Positions 39,903 through 49,201 are shown, counted from the first letter of the stretch. The stretch is 64,000 nt of DNA from an uncultured Pelagibacteraceae bacterium (GCA_902599955.1 CACKHK010000003.1:1-64000), one strand, 5' to 3'. Numbers and translations: made by a program. The notes: generated by a model not told the origin, from the letters alone.

Positions 39903-41336
39903 ATGAACTTAGCAATTTGGGACATAGAATCATCGAGTGCTAGCACTGACTTTGGTAGCATTATAGAAATTGGTGGAATACTATTTGATGAGAATTTTAA
40001 AGAAAAAGATAGATTTAATCTTAGATGCAGACTTCATGAAACTGAGATTTTTCAAGCGGCAGCCTTGATAGTCAACAAGACATCAATTAAACAACTTACT
40101 CAAACAAATCTAAGCCATTACCAAATGCTTGGACAGGTAGAAAAAATCTTTAAGAAATGGAGCCCCGCTATTTTCTTGGGATGGAGTTCGCTAAATTTCG
40201 ATGAGGAGATGATAAGAAAAGAATTTTTCAAAAGCATTAGGTATCCTTATTTGACAAATTCTGCTCCTAATACAAGACATGATGGAATTAATATTGCAAG
40301 AGCTGCATACGCAGTAGATCCAACAGTTTTAGAAACTGAAATTAATGAAAAAAATAACCCAGTTTTTAAATTAGCATCTCTTGCTCAGATGCAAGGCATA
40401 GATGCAAGTGATGCTCACTCCGCGCTAGCTGATGCAGAACTTACTGCAAAAGTTTTAAAAATTGTAAAAAAAAAACAAGAACATACTTGGGAGTCTTTTT
40501 TAAGCACTGCAAATAAATCTAATACTGAAACTATTATAAAAAAAGGAGAAATTATAACATTAAACGAATATTATTATGGAAAGTCTAGGCTTCATTTAGT
40601 TGTACCGCTACATACAAAACATTGTATGCATCCTATTTATCAAGGATGGTATTACACAATAGATCTTAGAACAGAAATTCAACCATTGATTAATAAATCT
40701 ATAAATGAATTAAAAACCGAGATGAAAAAAACACCCAAGTTTTTAAGAACGGTTAGATCAAACAAAGCACCAATAATTATTGATGCAAAATATGGCTTGA
40801 GTGTTGAACCATATAATAAATTAGATAAAAACGTTATTAAAAAAAGAGCTGAATTTGTTCAAAACAATGAACAGTTTTCACAAAATATTTTAACTGCCCT
40901 TCGTGAGGTTGCAGAAGAAAAAGAACAATCAAAATCACAAGAAGATATATATGCAGAAGAGAGCATTTATACAAAATTTACATCAAATAAGGATACCGCT
41001 TTGTTTCCAAGTTGGCATGATGCGCCATGGAAAGAGAAATTAAATTTATTAGATAAGTTTGACGACGATAGATTGGTTAGTTTTGGTAAAAAAATCATCT
41101 TTCAAGAAGCTCCGGAGATACTTCCAGACTCTATGTATAAATCAATCAGAAGAGATATAGCAAAAAGAATACTGAGTGAAAAAAAAGAAAAATGGTGGAC
41201 TATTCCAACTTTATATAATGAAATTGATACTTTAAGAGAAAAATATACTAATGAAAACGACAATGAAAAATTAGCACTTTTGGATGAGTTTAATAATTAT
41301 GCAATGTCAATTCAAAAAAAGTATGAAAATGTTTAA
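39903..41336 (+). CDS. sbcB: Exodeoxyribonuclease I-like DEDDh exonuclease
   Basis: A 477-residue protein matching the ExoI length (E. coli 475). The DEDDh active site is complete: WDIES with Asp7 and Glu9, NFDEEMIR with Asp100, and DAHSALADAEL with His172 and Asp177. The remainder covers the SH3-like and helical domains that form the ssDNA channel in ExoI, but these are too divergent to confirm by eye. It presumably degrades ssDNA 3' to 5' in repair. It is the third of the rmuC/MGME1-like/ExoI-like run and precedes trxA. Confidence 0.82.
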   Translation: MNLAIWDIESSSASTDFGSIIEIGGILFDENFKEKDRFNLRCRLHETEIFQAAALIVNKTSIKQLTQTNLSHYQMLGQVEKIFKKWSPAIFLGWSSLNFDEEMIRKEFFKSIRYPYLTNSAPNTRHDGINIARAAYAVDPTVLETEINEKNNPVFKLASLAQMQGIDASDAHSALADAELTAKVLKIVKKKQEHTWESFLSTANKSNTETIIKKGEIITLNEYYYGKSRLHLVVPLHTKHCMHPIYQGWYYTIDLRTEIQPLINKSINELKTEMKKTPKFLRTVRSNKAPIIIDAKYGLSVEPYNKLDKNVIKKRAEFVQNNEQFSQNILTALREVAEEKEQSKSQEDIYAEESIYTKFTSNKDTALFPSWHDAPWKEKLNLLDKFDDDRLVSFGKKIIFQEAPEILPDSMYKSIRRDIAKRILSEKKEKWWTIPTLYNEIDTLREKYTNENDNEKLALLDEFNNYAMSIQKKYENV

Positions 41337-41403
41337 TGTATAAATCTAAATTAATCTCAATTTTACCTATTGAATATATACAAAATTAATCTATATCCAT
41401 CTG

Positions 41404-41724
41404 ATGGCAACAATAAATGTAACTGATGAAAACTTTGACGAAAAAGTTTTAAAAAGTGATAAACCAGTTCTTGTAGATTTTTGGGCAGAATGGTGTGGAC
41501 CTTGTAAAATGGTGGGCCCTATTTTAGAGGAAATATCAAATGAAATGGCCGAGGAAGTTGTGGTTGCAAAACACGACATAGACTCTCAACCTAACGTTCC
41601 AACGCGATATTCGATAAGAGGAATTCCTACTATGCTCTTATTTTCAGGTGGAGAGTTAAAAGCTACTAAAGTTGGTGCTACGCCTAAAAGTGATATAGTT
41701 TCTTTTATTAAAGAAAATATCTAA
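41404..41724 (+). CDS. trxA: Thioredoxin
   Basis: Cytoplasmic disulfide reductase of 106 residues with the canonical active site WAEWCGPCKM and the cis-Pro in RGIPTMLLF. The start ATGGCAACA fits the family. It converges on folC with a four-base overlap; in other alphaproteobacteria trxA also neighbours folC. Confidence 0.97.
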   Translation: MATINVTDENFDEKVLKSDKPVLVDFWAEWCGPCKMVGPILEEISNEMAEEVVVAKHDIDSQPNVPTRYSIRGIPTMLLFSGGELKATKVGATPKSDIVSFIKENI

Positions 41725-42986
41725 TTTAATTTTAAAATTTCTCCCGCAAGATAAAGCGAGCCCATACAAATAGTTATTGTATTTACGTTTTTAGATAATG
41801 ATTTAATAGCACTTTCAATGCTATGTGATTTTTTTATGTTTAAATTTAATTCATTTAACTTACTTTCTAAATTTTCTTTTGATATTGCACCATCCTGATT
41901 AGGAATATCGATTAAAGTTATAGAATTAACTATATTTCTAAAAGATTTAAAAAATTCAATATGTTCCTTATCCTTCATCATTCCAACTATTAGATTTACC
42001 TCTTGGTTTTGGTTTTTTATCCAATTAGCAATAGATAAACTTGCACTTATATTATGACCACCATCAACAATTAATCTATTGTTGCCTGCAATCCTTTTTA
42101 ACTTACCACTTTTGATTTCTTCTAATCTTCCTTTGAGTGAAATATTTTGAATACCATTAATTATATCCTTATCTTTTATATTAAATATTTTTCGTGATGC
42201 AGCAATCGTGGTGCTTATATTATAAAGTTGATGATTTCCAAGAATATTTGGTTCAGGTAATGCCATTTCACCTAAATAATCTTTATATTGAATAAAACCG
42301 TTTTCAGAATTTGTAATATTAAAATCTTTTCCAAAAAAATATTTATTAGAAGTATTTTTTTCCAATGATTTTTCTATTTTATCTTTTATTTCATTATTTA
42401 CTTGTCTATTAATAAATATATTTGAGTTTAAAAGCTTAGCTGTTTTTTCATATATTACACCTTCAATTGATTTATTTTCAAGCCATTGGAAGTGATCGTT
42501 ATGAATGACACCAATAAGTGTCATTAAATTCTCCTTAAACACATTTGTACTATCAAATTGATGAAATAATCCAGCCTCTATAATATTAATATTATCTTTG
42601 AAATTTTCGGCAAATTTTATAAAGGCACAGGTTAAAATTTCAAATAGTGTTGCATTGTCATCGCCTAAAGTCTTTTCAACATCTGTCAATAATTCTATTA
42701 AATCTTCTTCATTGATTTCTATATCATTAAAAATGTATCTTTCTGTGTAAGAGAGTAAGTGGGGCGAAGTATAAAGATTAGTTTTGTATCCAGCTTGGTT
42801 AAGAATTGACTTAAGACTATAGCACATACTTGCTTTTGCATTAGTCCCTACAACTGTTACAATATTTTTTAATTTATCCTGAGGATTACCAAGTTTTTTT
42901 AAAAGATTAAAGGTTCTTCCTAAAGATAAATCTAGTTTTTTCTTATGATGCTTCTCTAGTTTGGATATTAGTCTCTGAAGTTTCAT
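41721..42986 (-). CDS. folC: Dihydrofolate/folylpolyglutamate synthase
   Basis: Mur-ligase-family enzyme adding glutamates to folates and, in bacteria, making dihydrofolate. Length 421 is normal. The P-loop reads GTNAKAS (residues 47-53) where the family has GTNGKGS, keeping the Lys but losing both glycines. The segment IEAGLFHQFDSTNVF replaces the usual EVGLGGRLDATN, with GGR becoming FHQ, and DGGHN replaces DGAHN. YTSPHLLSYTERY is normal. The start overlaps accD by 44 bases; an internal start would shorten this. Confidence 0.88.
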   Translation of the reverse strand: MKLQRLISKLEKHHKKKLDLSLGRTFNLLKKLGNPQDKLKNIVTVVGTNAKASMCYSLKSILNQAGYKTNLYTSPHLLSYTERYIFNDIEINEEDLIELLTDVEKTLGDDNATLFEILTCAFIKFAENFKDNINIIEAGLFHQFDSTNVFKENLMTLIGVIHNDHFQWLENKSIEGVIYEKTAKLLNSNIFINRQVNNEIKDKIEKSLEKNTSNKYFFGKDFNITNSENGFIQYKDYLGEMALPEPNILGNHQLYNISTTIAASRKIFNIKDKDIINGIQNISLKGRLEEIKSGKLKRIAGNNRLIVDGGHNISASLSIANWIKNQNQEVNLIVGMMKDKEHIEFFKSFRNIVNSITLIDIPNQDGAISKENLESKLNELNLNIKKSHSIESAIKSLSKNVNTITICMGSLYLAGEILKLN

Positions 42987-43872
42987 TTAAATTTTCTAAA
43001 TGTATATCAGAATTTTTTCTAAGTAATATCGATAGAAGTTTACCTATTTCTTCTTGTAAGTCTTTTCTTTTTACTACTCTATCAACAAATCCATGCTTCT
43101 CTACAAATTCAGCTGTTTGGAAATCAGAGCTTAATTCCTCTTTAACAGTTGCTTGAATAACTCTTTTGCCAGCAAATGCGATTAAGCATCCAGGTTCTGC
43201 GAGATGTATATCTCCTAACATTGCAAAAGAGGCTGTAATTCCACCAGCTGTTGGATCAGTGAAGCATACGATGTAAGGTAAATTATTATTTTTAAGTTCA
43301 TTTATTGCAAGCGTTGTTCTAGTCATATTTGCTAAAGCTATAGTTGACTCAAACATTCTCTGACCCCCACCACACGGAAAGAATAGGTAAGGAGTTTGAT
43401 TATCAATAGCATGTTGTACCCCGTAAATTATTGCTTCACCCTCTGCTGCACCAACTGATCCACCTATAAAATCAAAATTTATTGCACCTGCTGTAACCTC
43501 AATTCCATTAATTTTACCCTTAGCAATCATTACTGCACAGTTTTGATTTGTTTTCTTTCTAGCTATTTTAAGTCTATCTTTGTAAGATTTTGTATCAACC
43601 CAATTCAATGGATCTTCGGTAGGTATTGGAGACTCTAATATGTGATAAGAATTCTTTCCAAATATTATATCAAATCTTTGTCTACAACTTATTCTATGAT
43701 GCTTCCCGCAAATATTACAAACCCACAAATTATTTTCTAAATCTTTCTTTAAAATTGGTCCTTTGCAACAGCTTGTCCAGTCAGAATTAGCAATATCCTC
43801 CTTTGAGGGTCTTTTCCGAAGCACCTTCTTTATTTTTTCACCAAATTTTATAGCCTTTGTTAACCAATTCAT
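42943..43872 (-). CDS. accD: Acetyl-CoA carboxylase carboxyltransferase subunit beta
   Basis: Beta half of the carboxyltransferase that makes malonyl-CoA for fatty acid synthesis. Crotonase-fold motifs are clear: GGSVGAAEGEAI, FPCGGGQRMFES, DPTAGGITASFAMLGD and AGKRVIQATV. The N-terminal zinc ribbon is altered: WTSCCKGP has Cys35 and Cys36 where the family has CxxC, while the second pair (Cys52, Cys55 in VCNICG) is normal. Position after trpA and before folC is conserved in alphaproteobacteria. It overlaps trpA by four bases. Confidence 0.95.
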   Translation of the reverse strand: MNWLTKAIKFGEKIKKVLRKRPSKEDIANSDWTSCCKGPILKKDLENNLWVCNICGKHHRISCRQRFDIIFGKNSYHILESPIPTEDPLNWVDTKSYKDRLKIARKKTNQNCAVMIAKGKINGIEVTAGAINFDFIGGSVGAAEGEAIIYGVQHAIDNQTPYLFFPCGGGQRMFESTIALANMTRTTLAINELKNNNLPYIVCFTDPTAGGITASFAMLGDIHLAEPGCLIAFAGKRVIQATVKEELSSDFQTAEFVEKHGFVDRVVKRKDLQEEIGKLLSILLRKNSDIHLENLNETSETNIQTREAS

Positions 43873-44669
43873 GATATTTTTTTTCTTAGCTTACTGACCA
43901 TCTTACTTACATTTATGACAGGATTTTGTCTATTGTTTAAACTTCTAGTAATTTCCTTACAAATTTGACTTCCAACTACAAGTCCATCGGTATTTTTAAA
44001 CTTTGATATTGTTTTTTCAGTTATTCCAAAACCAATTACACAATTCTTTTTTGGATCAATTTTTTTAATTTTATTGTAATTAATTAATATTTTTCTTGGT
44101 GAAACTTTGAGTTTTCCACCAGTAGTAGACAACATACTAATATAATAAATCATATTGTGTGAGTCTTTTATGATACTTTTTAATCTTTTTTTTGATGTTG
44201 TTGGGGATATTAATTGAATAAAGTTTATTGAACTTTTTTTGCATTTTTTTGAAAAGATCTTATTTTCCGGCCAAGGCAAATCTACAACAATTAAACCATT
44301 CACACCTGATTTTTTACAGTTCTTTAAAAAATTGTTTTCACCATATTGATAAATCATGTTGTAATACCCCATCAAAATAACTGGTTTTGAATATTTAATT
44401 TTTTTGAAATTTTTAACTATTTTGAATACGTCGTTCATTTTAATTCCATTTTTAATTGCTCTGTAGGCACTAGTTTGAATTTGGCCTCCATCTGCTACGG
44501 GGGTATTATGTGGAACACCTAGCTCTAAAATATCAGCGTAATTAGAAATTGATTTAAGTATTTCTAAAGATTGTTTGTTTGAGCTATCACCAGCAACAGT
44601 ATAAGTTAGTAATGCTGCTCTTCTCTCTTTTTTTAAATTTTGAAATGTTTGTCTAATTGGATTTGACAT
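43869..44669 (-). CDS. trpA: Tryptophan synthase alpha subunit (divergent active-site loop)
   Basis: TIM-barrel subunit that cleaves indole-3-glycerol phosphate and passes indole to TrpB. The 266-residue protein keeps catalytic Glu49 (ILELGVP) and Asp60 (VADGG). Loop 2, normally PFSDPxADGP, reads PHNTPVADGG, so Asp56, which contacts TrpB loops in the Salmonella enzyme, is Thr. The SxSGVTG phosphate loop reads SMLSTTGG. VILMGYYNMIYQYG and GLIVVDLPWPE are canonical. It overlaps trpB by 17 bases and shares that protein's unusual divergence. Confidence 0.92.
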   Translation of the reverse strand: MSNPIRQTFQNLKKERRAALLTYTVAGDSSNKQSLEILKSISNYADILELGVPHNTPVADGGQIQTSAYRAIKNGIKMNDVFKIVKNFKKIKYSKPVILMGYYNMIYQYGENNFLKNCKKSGVNGLIVVDLPWPENKIFSKKCKKSSINFIQLISPTTSKKRLKSIIKDSHNMIYYISMLSTTGGKLKVSPRKILINYNKIKKIDPKKNCVIGFGITEKTISKFKNTDGLVVGSQICKEITRSLNNRQNPVINVSKMVSKLRKKIS

Positions 44670-45897
44670 ACTTTTTTCCTAATTTTTTCTCTAAAATATT
44701 CTTATCTTTATAAGCATCGCCACAGCTATTTATGACTACAATTGTATCCTTAGATAGTTTTTTTGCTTCTTTAATTGCTACTGAGAATGCATGGCTTGGC
44801 TCAAGAGATGGTCTCAAATTTTCGTACTTTGTAACAGTTTGATAGGCTTTTAATGCCTCTTCATCACTGGCAGCAGTATATCTAGCCCTTTTAGTATCTT
44901 TTAAAAAACAATGTAGAGGAGAAATACCCGGATAGTCAAGCCCAGCTGAAATTGATTCTGTTTCTTCAATTTGACCATCATTATTCTGATTGACATATTG
45001 AGCAGCACCATGAAGTATACCAATTTTAGAACCATAGGTTAATGGAGCCGCATGTCTTTTACTTTTAGCTGGGCCACCTGCTTCAACTCCAATAAACTCA
45101 ACTTGCTTTTTATCATAATCCATAAATTCATTCCAAAACCCAAAACTAGAGGAACCTCCTCCTACACAATTGTATAATTTAAGTTTTTTAGGGACTTCAC
45201 CAAATTCATTTATTAATTGAACCTTAAGCTCTCTAGAAATTTGGCTGGTACTCCATCCACATATACGCACAAAAATTGCAGGACCAACTGTACTCCCAAC
45301 GCACATTGCAGTAGTATCACAATTTGCAACCCAATATCTCATACATTCAGATACTGCATCTACAAGTGTTTGACTTCCTGAATATACTGGAATTACATCT
45401 GCACCATTTTTCTTCATTGCCTTAACATTTGGTTGTTGTCTTTTTATATCCTTTGCTCCCATAAAAATTTTACATTTAAGACCAAATTTTTTAGCAGCCA
45501 TACTTAACATTTTGCCAGCATAACCAGCACCTGTATCTCCGATAATAACTTTTTTTCCAGATCTTCTTGCTAATAAACAATGTACAGTCGCATTGTATAT
45601 CTTGTGGGCCCCTCCATTGGCATCAGATACAACTTTTGACCATATTTGAGCTCCACCAATGTATTTAGTTAAATTATTTAATTTTATGAATCTTGTGGGT
45701 GTTCCAATCCAATCTTTAAAGTACCTATCTCTTTCTTTTATAAATTTTTTATCTCTTTTGAGTTTATTAAATTGAATTTCAAGATCTTCTATGGGTTTTT
45801 TTAGTGTCTCAGGAACAAAATTTCCTCCAAATTTACCACCCCAGAAACCAAGTTTGTCTCCTTGATCTATTACTGGAATTCCTTTTCTAAGTTTCAT
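44653..45897 (-). CDS. trpB: Tryptophan synthase beta subunit, strongly divergent active site
   Basis: PLP enzyme condensing indole and serine. Overall alignment to TrpB is clear (GFWGGKFGGNFVPETLKKP, SISAGLDYPG with Asp321, 414 residues) and PLP Lys99 is kept in GGAHK. Many near-invariant positions differ: KRED is KVVS (88-91), ETGAGQHG is DTGAGYAG so the catalytic Glu109 equivalent is Asp121 and His115 is Ala127, the phosphate loop GGGSNAIG is GGGSSSFG, GPHP is GPAI, and the Ser377 equivalent is Cys392 (NSCGDAYKD). It may be an unusual TrpB whose partner TrpA changed with it. The trpF-trpB-trpA order is conserved. Confidence 0.88.
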   Translation of the reverse strand: MKLRKGIPVIDQGDKLGFWGGKFGGNFVPETLKKPIEDLEIQFNKLKRDKKFIKERDRYFKDWIGTPTRFIKLNNLTKYIGGAQIWSKVVSDANGGAHKIYNATVHCLLARRSGKKVIIGDTGAGYAGKMLSMAAKKFGLKCKIFMGAKDIKRQQPNVKAMKKNGADVIPVYSGSQTLVDAVSECMRYWVANCDTTAMCVGSTVGPAIFVRICGWSTSQISRELKVQLINEFGEVPKKLKLYNCVGGGSSSFGFWNEFMDYDKKQVEFIGVEAGGPAKSKRHAAPLTYGSKIGILHGAAQYVNQNNDGQIEETESISAGLDYPGISPLHCFLKDTKRARYTAASDEEALKAYQTVTKYENLRPSLEPSHAFSVAIKEAKKLSKDTIVVINSCGDAYKDKNILEKKLGKKYVKSN

Positions 45898-46508
45898 AAA
45901 ATTGTTAAATTTAGTAGTTTGTTGATTTTTTCAATATCTTTCTTACCCTCTTCATTCTCTAATGAACCGCTTAAGTCAATAAAAAAATCTTTATTTTTAA
46001 AACTAGAAATATCATCTATTTTTATATTTCCAGCAATCATTTTGTTTATAGAATTTGGTAATGAATTTAATAAGTCATGATTAAAGCCTATTGATTTTTC
46101 ATAACCCTTTCCGTCAAAAAGAAAAATGTCTGAAATACCGATATAATTTTGATATTTTTCAACATCAATTTGATTAGTGATTGTAAAAGCTGATATAATT
46201 TTAATATTATATTTTTCTTTAATATTCTGAGTTCTTTCAGGTCCTACGTCATATAATTGATAAAAATCAAAATTTAAATTTTTAATATTATCTAATTCTT
46301 TATCACTAGGATTAACAAGTACAGATACGTAGCTTGTTTTTTTTTTATTTGTACTTAATAATTTTTTTAAATTTTCATGATTTACGTATCTTTTACTTTT
46401 TTTATAATTAGTAATAAAACCAATAAATTTTGCAGGATATTGATGGTTTAAAATAAAGTTTAAAGTCTCAAAATCAGAGACCCCGCAAATTTTTATTCCC
46501 TTGATCAT
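45894..46508 (-). CDS. trpF: Phosphoribosylanthranilate isomerase (divergent)
   Basis: TIM-barrel isomerase of the tryptophan pathway. The 204-residue product retains the general base Cys8 (KICG) and the general acid Asp132 (LFDGKG). Other usual motifs are altered: GFVFxxxSPRYV reads GFITNYKKSKRYV, QLHG reads QLYD (84-87), and the DSSSGVE phosphate segment reads DLSGSLENEEGKKD. Assignment leans on residual motifs and on location between pyrF and trpB. It overlaps trpB by four bases. Confidence 0.85.
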   Translation of the reverse strand: MIKGIKICGVSDFETLNFILNHQYPAKFIGFITNYKKSKRYVNHENLKKLLSTNKKKTSYVSVLVNPSDKELDNIKNLNFDFYQLYDVGPERTQNIKEKYNIKIISAFTITNQIDVEKYQNYIGISDIFLFDGKGYEKSIGFNHDLLNSLPNSINKMIAGNIKIDDISSFKNKDFFIDLSGSLENEEGKKDIEKINKLLNLTIL

Positions 46509-47179
46509 TATTTTAAGTGATTAATTAAACTTTGGAGATTATTTTTAATATTACCTTTTGTAATCGGTCTTCCTAATACTAGCCAATCAGAACCATTTTG
46601 GAATGCTTCTTTTGGAGTTAGAACTCTTTTTTGATCATTTGATTTTGATTTAAATCTTATACCAGGCGTAATTATTTCTTTTTTAAATATTTTCTTAACA
46701 ATATTTACTTCTTTAGGACTACATACAATAGCATCTAATTTTGCTTTATTCGCCAACCTCGCCTGTTGGAGAACTATTTTTTTAACATTTTTGTCAAATC
46801 CAATCTCTTTCAAAGATTTATCATCTAGAGAGGTTAAAACTGTTACTCCTATTAGCTTTGTTTTTCCACAGACTTTTTTAGCAGCTTTTAATGCCTCTAG
46901 ACCAGAACTTATATGAATTGTTAAATAATTAAATTTTAAGTCTTTAACAGCTATTATCGCTGATGCACAAGTATTTGGAATATCTGCGAATTTATAATCT
47001 CCAAAAGTAGTTACATTTTTTAACTTTGATATATAATCTCTTCCTTTTTTAGAGTTAAGAAATTCCAAACCAAATTTATAGCCTATTCTTAATTTTGAAT
47101 TTTTTGTTTTTTTTATTATCTCTTTAACTTTATTTATGTGTTTAGTATCACAAGCAATAAAAATTTTATTTCTTCTCAT
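46508..47179 (-). CDS. pyrF: Orotidine 5'-phosphate decarboxylase
   Basis: Decarboxylates OMP to UMP. The catalytic Asp-Lys-Asp array is present in GDYKFADIPNT (usual DxKxHDIPNT; His is Ala here), with the upstream Lys in IGYKFGLEFL. The phosphate-binding end TPGIRF and VLGRPIT is intact. Length 223 is normal. It sits between ihfB and trpF with a one-base junction, and overlaps ihfB by 14 bases. Confidence 0.93.
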   Translation of the reverse strand: MRRNKIFIACDTKHINKVKEIIKKTKNSKLRIGYKFGLEFLNSKKGRDYISKLKNVTTFGDYKFADIPNTCASAIIAVKDLKFNYLTIHISSGLEALKAAKKVCGKTKLIGVTVLTSLDDKSLKEIGFDKNVKKIVLQQARLANKAKLDAIVCSPKEVNIVKKIFKKEIITPGIRFKSKSNDQKRVLTPKEAFQNGSDWLVLGRPITKGNIKNNLQSLINHLK

Positions 47180-47456
47180 TTATAATTTTAGACCACTCTT
47201 TAGATGTTTTAAACAATATTGTTTTTTTTTCAGGGGTATTTACTTTTTCATTAGTTTTTGGATTTCTTGATATTCTTGCTTTTTGAGTTCTTGGCTCTAT
47301 TGTGAATACATCTCTCAATTCAACTCTCTCACCTCTTTTTAAAGACTCCTTAATTTCATAAACCATAATATCAAATAGTTTGATAAGATCTTTTTTAAGA
47401 AAATTCGGGTAGTTATTTGATAGTTCTTTTATTAAATCTGACTTTACAAATGACAA
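47166..47456 (-). CDS. ihfB: Integration host factor beta-like DNA-bending protein
   Basis: HU/IHF-family nucleoid protein of 96 residues. The beta-arm segment ARISRNPKTNEKV with the intercalating Pro of the RNPKT motif is clear. The preceding stretch GERVELRDVFTIEPR replaces the usual GERIEIRGFGSF, so the turn glycines are missing. IHF-beta rather than HU is chosen because it directly follows rpsA in the conserved cmk-rpsA-ihfB order. Confidence 0.85.
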   Translation of the reverse strand: MSFVKSDLIKELSNNYPNFLKKDLIKLFDIMVYEIKESLKRGERVELRDVFTIEPRTQKARISRNPKTNEKVNTPEKKTILFKTSKEWSKIINEKK

Positions 47457-47458
47457 CT

Positions 47459-49201
47459 TTACTCAGGATCCTTTTTATTTTTTTTATCATCTAATTTCTC
47501 TGAAAGTGATGAGAATGGAAGATTTTTTCCACTTAATGGGCTAGAGTGCTCTTTTATAGCTTTTGCATTCATTATTTCTTCAAGCAATTTAATACTTAAT
47601 GTTACTTTTCTTTTTTCAAAATTAAGCTCAGCTATTGCGGCATCGATTCTTTCTCCTCCAACGAAACGAGACGGTCTTGCGTCAGTCGCGCTCATAGCTA
47701 TCTGAGGTTTTTTTATCAAGGTTTCAATATCACATCCTTCAGGCTTTACAACTAACCCTTTATTATCTGATGAAATAACCTTCACTGTAATTGCATCATT
47801 AATTTTTTTATCTTTGTACCAATCAAATGGGTCTTTTTGAAGTTGCTTTAAACCCACTCTTACTTTTTGTTCTGATTTTTTAATCTCTAAAACTCTTACT
47901 TTTAATTTATCTCCTTTTTTATAATTTTTAAGTTCTTCCTCAGGGTTTCCTGTAAAAGAAAGATCATTTGAGTGTAAAAATCCATCAATCTCAAAATCTG
48001 CTAATTTTAAATAAAGAGCGTATTCATTTGTGTTGCTTACTACCCCATCAATATCAGAACCCACAGGATAATCTTTCTCTAATTTTGAATAAGGATTTTC
48101 TTGAGTAAGTCTGTGTGATATTGCAACTCTTCTTTTTTCCTTATCAATTTCTGTAATTACACAATCTATTTGATCACCGACGTTAAATATTTTTTTTGGT
48201 GATATATTTTTTTTATTCCAACTTATTTCACTGCTGTGCAGAAGTGTACTTAACCCTGGTTCTAACTCACAGAAACATCCATAGTCAGTAATTTTTACAA
48301 CTTTTACTTTGTATTTATTTCCTATTTGATAATTCGAAATATGCTCAAATGGATCAGGTGATAATTGTTTTATAGAGCAACCAACTTGTAATTTTTCCAT
48401 ATCAATCGAAATAACTTTCAGGTCATGTTTTTCACCAATGTTAAATATTTCATCAGGGTGATTTACTCTACTGTAGCTAATCTCTTGTAGATGGCAGAGT
48501 GTATCTATTGTGCCCTCGGGTGTGTTAACTTCAAAAAAGCAACCAAATGATGAGTAACCTTTTACCACCGCATTTTTGATAATATCTCCAACCTTAAACT
48601 TCTCTATGATTTTTACCTTGTCCTCTTTTTTACTTGATGAGACTACTTGTCTCCTAGAAACAACGCTATTACCTCTAACCATATCAAGTTTAATGAGAGC
48701 AAATTTTTGTTCAACACCAATTAAATGGTCGATACTTTTGATCGGTTTATCTGAGATTTGTGAACCAGGACAAAACATAAGAGAACCAGTCTCAACATGC
48801 TCAACTATGACTCCACCTTTGGTTTTTTGGGTAATTTTTCCATTTATAAGTTCATTTTTTTCATAACACTCAACTAATTTATTCCATCCTTTAATTTTTT
48901 GAGCCTTTTGAGCCGAAACTACAACATCGCCATTTTTATCCTCTATTTTTTCAAGTAATACAGATATAGTCGAACCCTCTTTAAGATCTTCGCTCATTCC
49001 CATTAATTTAATTTCATTAACGTCAATAACCGGTTCACTTTTTAAACCGGCAATAAACAAAAAAACATATTTACTAGTAATTTTTGTTACTTTACCTTCA
49101 ATTATTTTACCTTCTTCAATCTTATTTTTCGATAATTGGCTATTTAATAATTTTTCAAATTGTTTACTTGCAGGCGACGATAGATCTTTAAAAATTTCCA
49201 T
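47459..49201 (-). CDS. rpsA: 30S ribosomal protein S1
   Basis: RNA-binding ribosomal protein that draws mRNA onto the 30S subunit, especially important where Shine-Dalgarno sequences are weak, as here. The 580-residue protein has about six S1 repeats, visible as recurring patterns such as GCFCELEPGLSTLLHSSEIS and VGDQIDCVITEID. Its ATG overlaps the cmk stop by one base. The C-terminus is Lys/Asp-rich. Confidence 0.96.
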   Translation of the reverse strand: MEIFKDLSSPASKQFEKLLNSQLSKNKIEEGKIIEGKVTKITSKYVFLFIAGLKSEPVIDVNEIKLMGMSEDLKEGSTISVLLEKIEDKNGDVVVSAQKAQKIKGWNKLVECYEKNELINGKITQKTKGGVIVEHVETGSLMFCPGSQISDKPIKSIDHLIGVEQKFALIKLDMVRGNSVVSRRQVVSSSKKEDKVKIIEKFKVGDIIKNAVVKGYSSFGCFFEVNTPEGTIDTLCHLQEISYSRVNHPDEIFNIGEKHDLKVISIDMEKLQVGCSIKQLSPDPFEHISNYQIGNKYKVKVVKITDYGCFCELEPGLSTLLHSSEISWNKKNISPKKIFNVGDQIDCVITEIDKEKRRVAISHRLTQENPYSKLEKDYPVGSDIDGVVSNTNEYALYLKLADFEIDGFLHSNDLSFTGNPEEELKNYKKGDKLKVRVLEIKKSEQKVRVGLKQLQKDPFDWYKDKKINDAITVKVISSDNKGLVVKPEGCDIETLIKKPQIAMSATDARPSRFVGGERIDAAIAELNFEKRKVTLSIKLLEEIMNAKAIKEHSSPLSGKNLPFSSLSEKLDDKKNKKDPE

